From contig CAJQUW010005239.1 of assembly GCA_907163375.1 (NCBI GenBank), forward strand, positions 186,001-250,000: DNA of 64,000 nucleotides, given 5' to 3'. Numbering within the stretch: the stretch's first letter is position 1; every line of letters starts with the position of its first letter. Origin of the DNA: Prostheceraeus crozeri (taxonomy: Eukaryota; Platyhelminthes; Polycladida; Euryleptidae). The translations under genes were made by a program, and so were the position numbers. Shown here one piece after another: positions 1-10,739 of this stretch. Below the pieces are notes generated by a model that was given only the letters and a program-made list of their open reading frames with translations, was not told where the DNA came from and did no database searches.

Positions 1-732
1 CTCGTTTCAACCAACTAACGGTAGCTGATTGGACGGCAATCTGCTGATTTTATCGGTGTAGTGAGATCATGAGATGTCTCGAGTCTCAGTTGCACGATTG
101 AAACCCCATCGAATTGACTTCCTTTATAAGTAATTCAATATCTTCCAATGTTAATACAGCTTGTGATTTTGTGCGATTGACGGTGTTTTTACTATCTTAA
201 ATGCATGCTTCAAATAACTAGAACTTGAATATTATTTAATATACATTATCTGGTGATTAAATTTAGCCGTGGTCTTCTACATGCTTGCATATGTAGATAT
301 GTCTAGGAGCAAATAGTATAATAGGCTATGCATGCATCAGATTATCATCGGATGTATTCAAACATACAAATCATGTAGCATACGCCTGGAATTTTATTTT
401 AAGCGTATTTTGGCTGATACAGTATGTAGATCATTAGAATTATGCCTAGCCCTACACCATATTCACTGGATTACTTGATGTGAAAAGTAGGCGGCTTGCA
501 TGTTTGAATTATAATTAGGAAAGGGCAAATGCAAATGGAATGAGATTAAAATTTTGCTCATCGAATTCGTAACTGTTTCTTAAGTTGCATGATATTAAGC
601 TACATTATGCTACATCAGTTGCATGGTTAAAAATCCTCGTATGATAGCTGTCACACATACTTTTTTCCTCATGATGCGAAAAAATTGATGAGCATGACCT
701 AACAGAAATCCATAGAGCCGCCACTGATTTCG
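1..732. other. No gene seen; AT-rich unique sequence
   Basis: I find no coding exon, RNA gene or clear repeat here. Both strands are broken by frequent stops. The hAT-type end at 733-821 points leftward, so part of this stretch may be decayed interior of that element, but no matching second end is visible. Confidence 0.5.
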
Positions 733-821
733 GGTCTAGTTATAGGCCGGAGTCCTGTCATTTGATAGGACTCCGATTCCAGCAAAAATGATAGGACTCC
801 GACTTTGACTCCGCATCCCTG
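733..821 (-). repeat. hAT-type terminal fragment
   Basis: The segment ends with GACTTTGACTCCGCATCCCTG and contains two ATGATAGGACTCCG-type units. On the opposite strand it reads CAGGGATGCGGAGTC, the same terminus as the hAT-like element at 1062-1777, and the match continues for about 90 bases to a shared GGTCTAGTTATAGGCC box. Beyond that box the two copies differ, so this is an end fragment or a member with a different interior. Its other end is not visible. Confidence 0.6.
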
Positions 822-1061
822 CTTCATTCAAATCACCACTGCTGATGCTTATATTGCTTCAGTGTACAAACCTTCTACCATATGGACAATATTTTCCTCC
901 ACTTCAATCGATAGTGAGCCGAAAATGGTTATGAGACGTACGCGTGTTGACCTGATGCGGTCTCACATGACCTATGTAGACCTATATAGGCCTTTTTCGA
1001 CTGAAGACACCACCTTGCCTAAGCTTCAACCGTCTTTTCCAGCACCTGTCTTTGTGCAAAC

Positions 1062-1777
1062 CAGGGATGCGGAGTCGGAGACCTATCAAATGATAGGATT
1101 TCAGACTCCGGCCTATAACTAGACCTGAAATATAATACAAACAAATTATTTATTCTTGTGCATAGCTGTCACTGTCTTGATGTCAACTTTCTCTGTCAAA
1201 CGAAAGTACAGAGACAGCAGTGCATGCAAAGCTTGTAATAGTTGAGGGAATGAACCGTGATAGTGAAAAAGGATTGTCTTTTCACTCGGTGATTTACTAG
1301 AGAAAACAAGTCCTCCTAGCCTCGATCACACCTACTCACCAAAGGTCACATCAGAAACAAAAATGAAATATCAGTTTTGTTTGATAACATTACCTCTTGC
1401 CCTCACGTAAATCGTGTGTGATCTCTCCTCCAAAGCGCATATTAAAATAGAAAGCGTGCTCATATTTTTGGAGAAGGATGGGAATTTTCCTGTCTCGTAT
1501 AGGCTGGAGAAAAACCGTGTGAAGCACACATCAAGAAGATGGGAGGAGCCGAGTCGCATGCATCCAACTGAAAGCGACATTTGATGAACTTTAATCGAAA
1601 ATGATTGATAATTGATACAGCAACCCTAAATATAGGTTCAGGTAAGCCTATAATAATCTATGATGTAGGTTGACAGTTTTTCAAAAAATAACTAGGCTAT
1701 ACTTTCCACCCGGAGTCGGAGTCCTATCAACCCCCGGATTCGGAGTCCTATCAAAATGATAGGACTCCGCATCCCTG
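1062..1777. mobile_element. Non-autonomous hAT-like element with 8-base TSD
   Basis: The element begins CAGGGATGCGGAGTCGGAG and ends GGACTCCGCATCCCTG, forming terminal inverted repeats. It is flanked by a perfect 8-base direct repeat GTGCAAAC at 1054-1061 and 1778-1785, the target duplication size typical of hAT transposons. Subterminal copies of a CTATCAAAATGATAGG-like palindrome lie at both ends. The 716-base interior has no convincing transposase, so it must have been moved by an enzyme made elsewhere. The perfect duplication suggests a fairly recent insertion. Confidence 0.82.
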
Positions 1778-1785
1778 GTGCAAAC

Positions 1786-2117
1786 GCAGAGTCATTATTG
1801 CATTTTCTCTTCCTGAATCCATGTTGTGCTTTTCCTAATCATCGACCAAAGCCTGCTTTCTGTTCACCAAAACTCTTAATCTGCTTACTGTGATTATCCT
1901 CAAATCTGACTTCTTGCCACATCAGTAGAAAAGATGTTGTTCGAATATGTGCACATTACAGCTAAATACGATAATAATTGCACTCATTATCTAATACATG
2001 GTACTTCCATCTATAGCATCATGTCAATTACGTTTTCTACCATGTAGGCTAAATCAAAGTTGATGTCACTAACTCAAGGGGTGAAACCATGGGTGAAACT
2101 GCTTGAAATCAAACGTT
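1786..2117. other. No gene seen
   Basis: AT-rich sequence between the hAT-like element and the start of the dispersed repeat cluster. No exon, RNA gene or repeat was recognised. Confidence 0.4.
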
Positions 2118-2760
2118 ACACACATAGAGTAGAAATATATACATGTAGATAGAGTGTTGACTAAAAAAAGTATCTGTATATAGTGAACAATTTTTATATG
2201 AAAAGATTCGGTTTTTTGCGGAGATTATGTTCCCGTGGTCCAAAACATTATTTGAGCAGCTTTAAAAAAGTCAAAAATTTGCAAATTTATATGCTACCGA
2301 GATGACGCCCCCGTAATAAGTTGGATATCAAAAGTAATCTAATAAGCATCCTAACTAAGCGGAAATAAAGCAGATTGTAATGGATTGTCTTCATGAAAAA
2401 AGTCGCGATATCATTCTTGCTTTCTTGGCTGAAATTCAAGTTTCTAATTCAATTTTCAGCGTCATGATGTCATGATTCACAAAATTCATGTTTCATTTCT
2501 TGAATCTGAATAGTGATGTGGACCCATATGCATCTTTCATCTTTCAGAATTAATTGAAATCATTGTCTTTGATTCTGTTATTTTGATCTGCCAGTGTTGC
2601 TTATGAAATGATCACGCTTATGCTCTTGAGGTTCAGCATGAAAGCAATAGCAGGTCATCGAGTTGCCAATTTAATGAACATTACCTCTACCAGGTTATAG
2701 CTCCGCATTTATTAAATCCCCAATGTGTATACACCAAAGATATTTAATTGTTTAAAAGGG
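2118..2760 (-). repeat. Dispersed repeat family, copy A
   Basis: Read on the - strand this copy matches the + strand copies at 5.0-6.9 kb. Shared landmarks are TAGAGTGTTGACT at one end, GTTCCCGTGGTCC in the middle, GAGATGACGCCCCCG, GGATATCAAAAG, and CCCCAATGTGTATACAC at the other end. No protein is encoded. The family is not one I can name; a non-autonomous DNA transposon or a Helitron-like element is possible. Confidence 0.6.
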
Positions 2761-4039
2761 CTAGATGAGAAATAGATGCTTAAATTTGAACCCAGTTCAG
2801 TACGGTCCTTATCGTGGCAAAAGAAGCAACTGCGGCAATAGGGCGAAATTGCTGTATTGTCGGCTGCACGTTGTGCAATGCGACAAAGAGCCTTGGAAAT
2901 GGCACATGATGTAAAGCATAATTCACTGATATTATATGATAAGTTTCAAGAATATTCGTTCAGCAGTTTCTCTGAAAAAAATTGCTAAAGATGAGAGCGG
3001 TAATACAGCAACTAAATGCAGTGCTATCAATTTGGAAAAAAATATTCAGATGAAGACTGATGGGGTGTTTATGAGTACTCAACTCCCTCTGTAGAATTCA
3101 TGACTATTAACAAATTCAGTGAGAATCCGAATATTACACTGAGGAATTGGCTATAAGGCTCAGCCATGTCAACAACGCTCTTCGAGCTATTCACCTGGTT
3201 GAAACTACTACATGGATCCATGTACTGCAAATAATTAACATAGGCCATTTTTTAGGTCCATGTGGAATCGATCATCGGATGTCTGTCATTGTCAAAGATG
3301 TTGTCAATGTGCATTGTATAACATACGTAATATATGTTGTTTGTTTTTATTTGCTTACATAGAGTATGTTTGCTTAAGCCAATTTTATATCAAATCTTCT
3401 GATGATTCATGTATATTTCTTCTGTTGTATCATGTAATTTCTTGCCGCAAAATTACTAGATTATTGCCAAGCTTGGCAATCACATTGGCGTGGCCGGGCA
3501 CCGGTGGGTACAGCAACGAATATATACATGTACAACCATAGCCAGGCTTCGTACTTATGACAAAGAAACAATATGCATGAACAAAAGTGAAGACGCGGTT
3601 CATTTTTCTGTTCAGAGAAGCCATAGTCATGTATTAGGTGAATAGTAAGTGAACTTCACTCTGCTTTTATCTAAGAATGAAACAATTTGTTTTCATTTGT
3701 CCTATTCCTATGTAACATGCGCTCTTCAGATTTAATAATCAACTCACGTAAAATAATGCAATGAAGTCTAATTGAAAGAACTGTATCAACAGGATGTTTT
3801 TATTTACAACTGGGTTTTGCAAAACATCTGAAAAAGTAGAATAGACTATTATTTGTTGCAATTTAGACGCTGTATTTACACATAAATAAAAATTTCTTGA
3901 ATGCGCTTAGTTCTGTAATTACTAAAAAGAGGCAATGAAAGGGAATTCTGGTTGCTCGCTCACAAATATTTTCAAATTCATCCAATATCGGCTGATTTTC
4001 ACTGGTTTCGTTGCACACAAAGTAAAAACACGTCTATCT
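2761..4039. other. No gene seen between repeat copies
   Basis: No exon or RNA gene was recognised. Short open frames near 3150-3540 lack splice context and family resemblance. An imperfect palindrome GCCAAGCTTGGC sits at about 3467. Confidence 0.4.
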
Positions 4040-4125
4040 AGCCCTTTATAATCTGTATTAAATATCTTTGGTATACACTTTCGATTTTATTAAATGAACT
4101 CATGGAGGATGCAAGTGGCAGAGCT
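4040..4125 (+). repeat. Dispersed repeat family, fragment E
   Basis: This short piece carries a TCTAGCCCTTTATAATC box, then AAATATCTTTGGTATACAC, then TTCGATTTTATTAAATGAAC. The same strings occur at the ends of copies A and B and next to copy C, so it is a terminal fragment of the same family. Confidence 0.5.
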
Positions 4126-4443
4126 GGAAAAATTCCACTGAAATTTTTTAATTCCAATTCCATAATAAGATTCAATTCCGATAATTGCATGTCGCGCATA
4201 GTGTCTTATGTTTATGTATCTAACGTTTGTTCCTTTCAATCTAACCCATGTGCCCTTATCCTATCCTCGTTGTTCCTGTTTTCCGTTCCCTGCGTCGTTC
4301 CTATGTGCGTTTTCATGCTCATTCTTGTGTACATGTATATATGTAACCGGTCAGCCTACGCCATTTTCGTTTCGTAGAAGAGATATTCAATATCTCGTGA
4401 AAAAAAGAAAAGAAAGTTAACGGTCAGCAACGAATCAAACGCT

Positions 4444-4460
4444 GAGAGAGAGAGAGAGAG
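4444..4460. repeat. (GA)n microsatellite
   Basis: About nine GA repeats lie roughly 85 bases upstream of the TATA-like box at 4541. GA tracts are common near animal promoters, but no function is shown here. Confidence 0.8.
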
Positions 4461-4540
4461 ATGAGATGCGAATAGAGATTAAAGGAAACTCTTTCACTTT
4501 TCAAAGGAAAGTGGATTTATCGTGAAGTCTCAAAAAATTG

Positions 4541-4548
4541 TATAAATT
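4541..4548 (+). promoter_or_regulatory. TATA-like box, candidate core promoter
   Basis: TATAAATT sits in a gene-poor stretch, about 25-30 bases upstream of CACAACACATACG and about 180 bases before a good splice donor. An initiator-like TTCAGT at 4586-4591 lies somewhat far from the box. The combination of GA tract, TATA-like box and a downstream exon with a strong donor is suggestive of the shootin-1-like gene promoter. TATA-like strings are common in AT-rich DNA, so this is only a candidate. Confidence 0.3.
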
Positions 4549-4571
4549 AGAAACGATGAGAAATTGACACA

Positions 4572-4725
4572 ACACATACGACATCTTCAGTAGCTGCTAG
4601 AAGAACTCCGGGCTCTCGCGGTGTCACATAACTACAGAAGTAGCAACAACAACTGCCTGCCAGCGAACAACAACACAGCAGCGTATACGGCAACACATCA
4701 GCGAGCGCGATTGAAGATTGACGGT
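4572..4725 (+). other. Putative noncoding leader exon
   Basis: This segment is less AT-rich than its surroundings, contains CAACA and CAGCG repeats, has no ATG, and ends at GACGGT followed by GTAAGT, a near-ideal splice donor. It could be joined to the acceptor before 16039, just ahead of the shootin-1-like start codon, through an 11.3-kb intron. The left edge is set only by distance from the TATA-like box. A transcript would be needed to prove it. Confidence 0.35.
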
Positions 4726-5014
4726 GTAAGTGCCACTGATATTTATGATATTATTTTGGTATAGGTGAGTCCGATCGAATTGAAGTGAATTCAACATTAA
4801 GAAGTGAGCTGTAGGTGTAAAGTTTTTCTTTTATCGTATCTATATAAAAATTAATATTGTTGATTATTGTGATTGAAAATTGAATAATAGTTCATGTAAT
4901 TGAATAATTAATTATTAGAAAAATTTGTTGACACTGTCTATATTATGATTTCAACTGATAGGGTTGCTGCCCTTTAATGCAGCGTTAATTGTCCTCTTTC
5001 CAAACCAAATGTTT

Positions 5015-5775
5015 TTCGCATTTATTAAATCCCCAATGTGCATACACTTTCGATTTTATTGAATGAACTCAAGGGAGATGCAGCTGTGGTATTGTCACCA
5101 GATGTGAGATATGCAACGGAATTGACTGATCATGATTGCAATGCAGAGGGAATGATGGTATTTCACAGATTCTCATGACAGGCTTGGAGATTTAATGTAC
5201 TTTAAATTAGCAATTCGATGGGTTCCTATTACTTTCTTGTTCAGCATCACCTTAAGCGTGATCATATCACAGGCAACTTGCCACTGGCAGAACAAAATCA
5301 GATAATCAATGACAATGACTTTATTTAACTTTGAAAGAGGTAAATAGCTCTACATCACTATTTAGATTCAAGAAATGAAACAGGAATTTATTGAATTATA
5401 AAATCATGACATTGAAAATTGAATAAAAGCTTGAAATTTCAGACAAGAAGGCACGAATGATATCGCGAACTTTGCATGAAGACTTCCACTATAATACGGA
5501 TCATGAAATTCCTTTGATAATCAGCTTGATTTCCGCATAGTTAGGATGCTTATTGTCAAATATTCATTCCTTTTGATATCCAACTTGTTTCATACTACTG
5601 ATACAGGAGAGTCATCTCGGTAGTATAAATTGCCAGATTTTGACTTTTTTCAAAAGTGCTCAAATAATTTTTGGGCCACGGGAACGTAATCTCTGCAAAA
5701 ACTGACTCTTTTCCAAAGATATTTAATATTATGAAGGGCTAGATAGGAAATAGACATGTTTTTGCCCTGTGTGAT
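5015..5775 (+). repeat. Dispersed repeat family, copy B
   Basis: The longest copy. It runs from CCCCAATGTGCATACAC through CAAGAAATGAAACAGG, GGATGCTTATTG, TTTTGATATCCAACTTG and CACGGGAACGTAATC to a terminal GGGCTAGATAGGAAATAGAC box. It is the reverse complement of copy A over most of its length. No protein is encoded. Confidence 0.6.
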
Positions 5776-5867
5776 AGCGTACCAGCTGTGTTTTTACCAG
5801 CTGAAAGCGTATTAGATAGGCGCTGTCCGGTCTAGTCCTAATAATGTAATCCGATGTCTATGTCTGG

Positions 5868-6420
5868 AACATTTGGAAACAATTCCGACTGCATCGCCCT
5901 TGAGCTCATTTAATAAAATCGAAAGTGTATACACATTGGGGATTTTATAAATGCGGAGTTACCACTCTACCTAATATATTTACTCAATGGTCCACATCAC
6001 TATTCAGATTCAAGAAATGAAGCATGAATTTAGTGAATCATAAAATCATGCCGATCAAAATTGAATTAAAAGCTAGAAATTTCAGTCAAGAAAGCACGAA
6101 TGGTTTCGCGATTTTTTCATGGACTTGCGGTTCATGAAATTCCCATGATAATCAGCATAATTTCCGCTTAGTTAGAATGCTTATTTGGAAATATTCATTC
6201 CTTTTGATATCCAACTTGTTTCATGCTACTTTTATGGGAGTCATCTCGGTATTTTTTAAATTTGCAACATTTTGACATTTTTGAAACTGCTCAAATAATT
6301 TTTTGGACCACGGGAACGTAATCTTCGCAAAAAACTGAATCTCCTCACATAAAAATTTTCACTGTATACAGATGGTTTTTTGAGTCGACACTCTACCTAC
6401 ATATCCCTACTCTATGTACA
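5868..6420 (+). repeat. Dispersed repeat family, copy C
   Basis: Starts with CATTTGGAAACAATTCCGAC and AAAGTGTATACACATTGGGG and shares with copy B the AAGAAATGAAGCATG, TATCCAACTTGTTTCATG and GACCACGGGAACGTAATC landmarks. It ends at the GACACTCTACC box also found in copies A and D. Confidence 0.6.
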
Positions 6421-6529
6421 AAGCTGTCATGACACGGGCGATCTGTAACATAATATCATTTCCTTCTGCTTTATGCTATGATCACTCAATTCCGTTGTGA
6501 TTTCTTCAAAACTGCATAAATGTGCATAT

Positions 6530-6948
6530 CTCACATTTGGAAACAATTCCGAATGCATCCCTCTTCAGTTCATTTAATAAAATTCCGTGAATCATAACAT
6601 CATGACGCTGAAAACTGAATTAAAAACTTGAATTTCAGCCAAGAAAGCACGAATAATATCGCGACTTTTTTCAAGAAGACTTCCACTATAATCAGCTTTA
6701 TTTCCGCTTTGTTAGGATGCCTATTAGCAAATATTCATTCCTTTTGATATCCAACTTGTTTGATATGACGGGGGCGTCATCTCGGTAGTATATAAATTTG
6801 CAAATTTTTGACTTTTTTAAAACTGCTCAAATAATTTTTTGGACTACGGGAACATAATCTCCGCAAAAAACCGAATCTCTTCATATGAAAATGTTCACTA
6901 TATACAAATACCTTTTTGAGTCAACACTCTATCTATCCCTACTCTAAG
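6530..6948 (+). repeat. Dispersed repeat family, copy D
   Basis: A shorter copy that lacks part of the middle. It begins with the CATTTGGAAACAATTCCGA string seen at copy C, then the ATCATGACGCTGAAAACTG segment, and ends with TCAACACTCTATCTATCCC. It retains the GACGGGGGCGTCATCTCGG segment found on the opposite strand in copy A. Confidence 0.6.
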
Positions 6949-7858
6949 CTGTAGTGGCTGGCAATATGAAAAAGGCTGTGACTAATTATTTTGAATTCTG
7001 CATTCAATGAATGCTAGCTTTCTAGCTTTGCAGGTATATGATTGAATTTGCTGATCTAAGCCACCAAAAGTGATTTCTTCATCAATGTGGATAAAGGGAA
7101 CACATAAACCATTAGACAATATCTGAGCAGATGAAATTACTCCATGGATGAAGTAATCACTGTTTGTTTGAATATACAAAGTTACTTTTGGATGAACTTT
7201 AAAATAAATATTTAAATATGAATTCCCGCCAAAGGGGAAGACGCCGCAGTTCATTATCTCATTATGTTTAATGCTGTTTATGGTTACTGTAATTGAGTAA
7301 CTGCATTATGTGCTGTATATAGTAGCAACATAAGACATGATACAACCGTTGTCTCACAGAATGCTACCATTCTTCTGACGCAGCAATATTTTCTAATTCA
7401 CGAGGCTTTTTTAATTTGATTTACATTCAACCTCGAAATGGTTGGTGCTTTGATATTTATCTCACAGTGTTGGTATCTGCAGATATGTAGGTTTATTAGA
7501 TACATCACCGAAAGAATATATGTGCAAATGAATACTTCAAAACTTAAATCTTGTTTTATTCAGGTTATTTTCAGAGGCCCCATTAATTCAGCTGAGTTTG
7601 TTTGATTATCATCGAATTTTATGACTTAACTTAGCCTGGAAAATTGATGCATTCACACACGATTAATCATACATAAATTCAATGTTTTGATTTAAAGAAA
7701 CCTCCGAATTGAGTACAACACATTCCGATACGTACTACGTCATGGTGTCAATTATCTTGTAAATTTGTAGCCAAAATGGGGAGATGGATTGCCGCGAGCG
7801 AGTAAGAAAATCGCATTATTTCCATGTGCTGGTAATTAGTCGGTTACCAGGGGCGTAG
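6949..7858. other. No gene supported
   Basis: A 90-codon open frame lies on the - strand at 6982-7254. Its amino-acid composition is ordinary, but I recognise no family, splice sites or neighbours that would make it a gene. The rest is AT-rich sequence without recognisable features. Confidence 0.4.
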
Positions 7859-7859
7859 A

Positions 7860-8001
7860 TGTTGTGACTTCCTCACAAATAATTATATTTTCATTGATTC
7901 TTGCGCTAAATGCATATTAACAAAATCGACATAAAATCTTTTAATATACATTTAGCGCAAGAATCAATGAAAATATAATTATTTGTGAGGAAGTCACAAC
8001 A
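7860..8001 (-). repeat. LTR-like palindromic terminus of Ty3/Gypsy copy
   Basis: The segment starts TGTTGTGACTTCCTCAC and ends GTGAGGAAGTCACAACA, so it has the TG...CA ends of an LTR. It is also almost entirely one inverted repeat: two arms of about 60 bases around a short AT-rich spacer. On the - strand it is directly preceded by a purine tract (GAAACGGGGGAAA) that looks like the polypurine primer of the adjoining retroelement. A 142-base LTR that is itself a hairpin is unusual. No second copy is visible at the head of the element. Confidence 0.55.
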
Positions 8002-8246
8002 TTTCCCCCGTTTCAAAGGAAGAATGTTCGTCACTAAACGATTAAGTTCAATGAGAATCAAATACTATGTACTCTAAGAATAAGCACAATGTCATTAGGT
8101 ACACATAAGTATCAATGTCGAAATGATGTATGCATAGATACTAAAAACACCGATAACATTAGAAAATCAGTATTCATTCCAAATCACTGAAATGTAAATT
8201 TAAACGTAATGTTACGCTTATCAATATCAAGATTAAAATAAAACTC

Positions 8247-10607
8247 TTAACCAGTCACATAATCTTGTAAATATGATGGTCGTCTTCCATTTCTTGTAGG
8301 TCTTTCCTCCATTGGTGTATTTCCAGGGGAAGAACTAACAGACACAATGTTAGGCAGAACAACCAAATCAGTCGATTGATCTTCCAGCGCAGGAGTATTT
8401 CTTCTGCAGTCACTTTCTCCTGTGACTTCGAGATACCAAGTCTCATCTTCCTCCGGAACCTTTCCACGAATGTTTCTGCAATTTATTTTGAAGCCATTGT
8501 CCAGTAGGAAGGTGTAAGGTCCACTCTGATTCACTACCTTTCTCTTTTGCCCCTTCTTTGTAATGACTGTATCCCCCACCTCATATTTGACCTTTGTTTT
8601 GGGCCTTCTTCTTTGGTTTGTATAATCAGCAGAAAGTTCTCCACGTTTGGTGATCCTTTTCCCGATGTCGGTACTCTGGTTATCATCCAGTGAGATCATT
8701 GAGAGACTGGATTTGGCCTTAAACTTCAACATAATGTCACATGGGGACAGTTCTGTATTTGAGTGTTTGGTTGTATTATAATTCAACGAGTATTTCTCCA
8801 ACACGTCCTGTAGTTGTGAAGCATTCTTTATTTCTGAAGCTTCGATCACCTTAGTAATGTTTCGGTTCATGCGCTCGACAACGCCATTGCTCTGAGGATT
8901 GTACACTGAAGAGCGTCGATGAATAATGCCTTTGGCACGAAGGTAAGTTCCAAATTCTGCGGAAATAAATTGTGGTCCATTGTCTGAGAGCAGAATCGTA
9001 CAATGGCCAAAAACAGAGAATGCGGAGTTCAGGAATTCAATCACCTTAACAGATGTTGGGGAAGAAACAACTCGAGTCATCATCAACTTCGAGTAGCAGT
9101 CCACCAAAACCATAATGTAATGTTGGCGATGAGAGTCGTCGTGTACTGGACCCTTGAAATCAATTGCTATCTGGTGCCACGGTTTGTTCACGTACGACGG
9201 CACTTGGACGGGTGATTCTCTTGCGACGTCTTGACAGCATCCACAACTTTTCACTCTGGTCTCGACGCTAGCATTCAGGTTCGGCCACCAGTAGTACTCT
9301 CGAATGCGAGACTTACATTTGGATATTCCCATATGTCCTTCGTGAGCGAATGTCACAACTGCTTCTTGCAGGGACGCCGGAACAACAAATTTGTCATTGC
9401 GACAGATCACTCCATCGATGTCCGTAAGTTCATTTCGGGAATTCCAGTATTCTTTGGCTGAGCTGGTAATTGAAGTCGCACGTATAGGCCAACCTTTGTG
9501 AATGAATCCTTTGACTTCTTGTAACGTCTCATCCTTTTCTGTCTCTTGTCGCAGTTGACACAGAGTCAAGGGTCGGAGTTCGTCATTTTCACTTAGTGAA
9601 ACAGCGAAGAGTTCCACAGTAGAATCCTTGTCCTGGTGTGGTACGCGAGAGAGAGCATCTGCCACAGGGTTCTGCTTGCCTGGTATATATTGAACCTTGA
9701 AGTTGTACTGTAGCAACTTGGTAGCCCAGCGAATGACACGGCATGGGGCTGCTCCGCCTTCAACACCATTGATCAGTAACTGCCTCAAGCACTGGTGATC
9801 GGTTCGAACTGTGAAGTGTCTGCCATAAAGAAATTGGTGTAACCTCTCCACACCCCAAAGAACTGCGAGGAACTCCTTTTCTGAGATCGAGTATTTCCTT
9901 TCCATGTCCGAAAGTTTACGACTCAAGAAATATACCGGGTGTTCCTCTCCTGTCTTTCTATCGATTTGCGAGAGAACGGCTGAGATTCCATATCCAGAAG
10001 CGTCAGTTGTCAAAAACGTAACTGTGGTCAAGTCTGAATCAAAAAACGCAAGAGGTATGTAATTCGACAAGCTAGTTTTCACTGAATCAAAATCTCTCTG
10101 GTTTTGATCAGACCATTGAAAACACACATTCTCCTTGAGAAGCTCGTACATTGAAGCAGACAAAGCGGCAGCATTGGGTACAAAACCACGGTAGAAGTTT
10201 ACTAATCCCAGGAAAGAACGCAATGACTGTTTGTCATGAGGGACTGGAGCATTAGTAATTGCATCGAGAGTTGTAGGTAAGGGTGAAACGCCTTCAGAAC
10301 TGATCATTCTTCCAAGAAACTGAACTGCCCTCTCGATGCAATTACTAAAATCCTTTTGTAAATCCTTTTGCAATTTACAAAAGGATACAACAGTAGACTG
10401 AATTTTCAAGGGGAGATCGATGGATCTTTGGATGATTAGTTCGAGTACCGTTGCCAGGCGGCATGGGCTTCCCCCTACTATTGAAAAAAGTTCTGAAGGA
10501 TGTCCTTTTGACTGTCCCAAATCTTCATTCAATCCTTGCACGCGCACTGTAGCCCACAGTTCGAAAGATTTTGTAGGAGATTTTGCAAAGACATTAATCA
10601 AAAACAA
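8247..10607 (-). pseudogene. Ty3/Gypsy pol fragment: RNase H and integrase
   Basis: The open frame encodes, in order, an RT-tail segment (QFLGRMISSEGVSP, then FLGLVNFYRGFVPN), an RNase H domain (TDASGYGISAVLSQ, EFLAVLWGVERLHQFLYGR, VRTDHQCL), the tether PGKQNPVADALSR, and an integrase with an H-H-C-C zinc region (HEGHMGIS ... CGCC), core motifs IAIDFKGP, LSDNGPQFIS and VVERMNRN, and a basic C-terminus. In the family these copy the RNA to DNA and insert it into the host. The first 80 or so residues do not resemble the family. It is a fossil fragment, not a host gene. Confidence 0.88.
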
Positions 10608-10659
10608 AGTTGTGGATCGATTTATCCATTTATCCTGACAATCCTCCGGTGCATATACA

Positions 10660-10725
10660 TCTGAGGGGAGGAATGTAGAATAGTCGTTCCTGCCAAAGCT
10701 TCGATGGTTTGACGAAGCTGGCAGC
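10660..10725 (+). repeat. Possible second LTR-element edge, + strand
   Basis: A purine tract GAGGGGAGGAA is followed directly by TGTAGAATAGTCG, which resembles a polypurine tract plus the first bases of an LTR of an element reading on the + strand. A hairpin of about 13 base pairs (CTGCCAAAGCTTCG paired with CGAAGCTGGCAG) follows. No coding remnant of such an element was recognised with confidence. Confidence 0.25.
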
Positions 10726-10739
10726 GCCTCTGACGAATG

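Larger units (their letters stand above)
7860..10607 (-). mobile_element. Partial Ty3/Gypsy LTR retrotransposon (fossil)
   Basis: This is a retrotransposon remnant on the - strand, read from about 10.6 kb down to the LTR-like terminus at 7860. Recognisable parts are the end of reverse transcriptase, RNase H, integrase, a polypurine tract and one terminal repeat. I see no gag, protease or matching head LTR, so the copy is partial and broken. The long uninterrupted reading frame suggests it is not very old. The clade within Ty3/Gypsy is not assigned. Confidence 0.8.

Noticed and set aside
6982-7254. 90-codon open frame on the - strand
   Set aside because: Ordinary composition but no family, splice or neighbour evidence.
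7859-8002. The palindrome as a CRISPR unit or transcription terminator
   Set aside because: It is one hairpin in an animal genome beside a polypurine tract, so a retroelement terminus explains it better.
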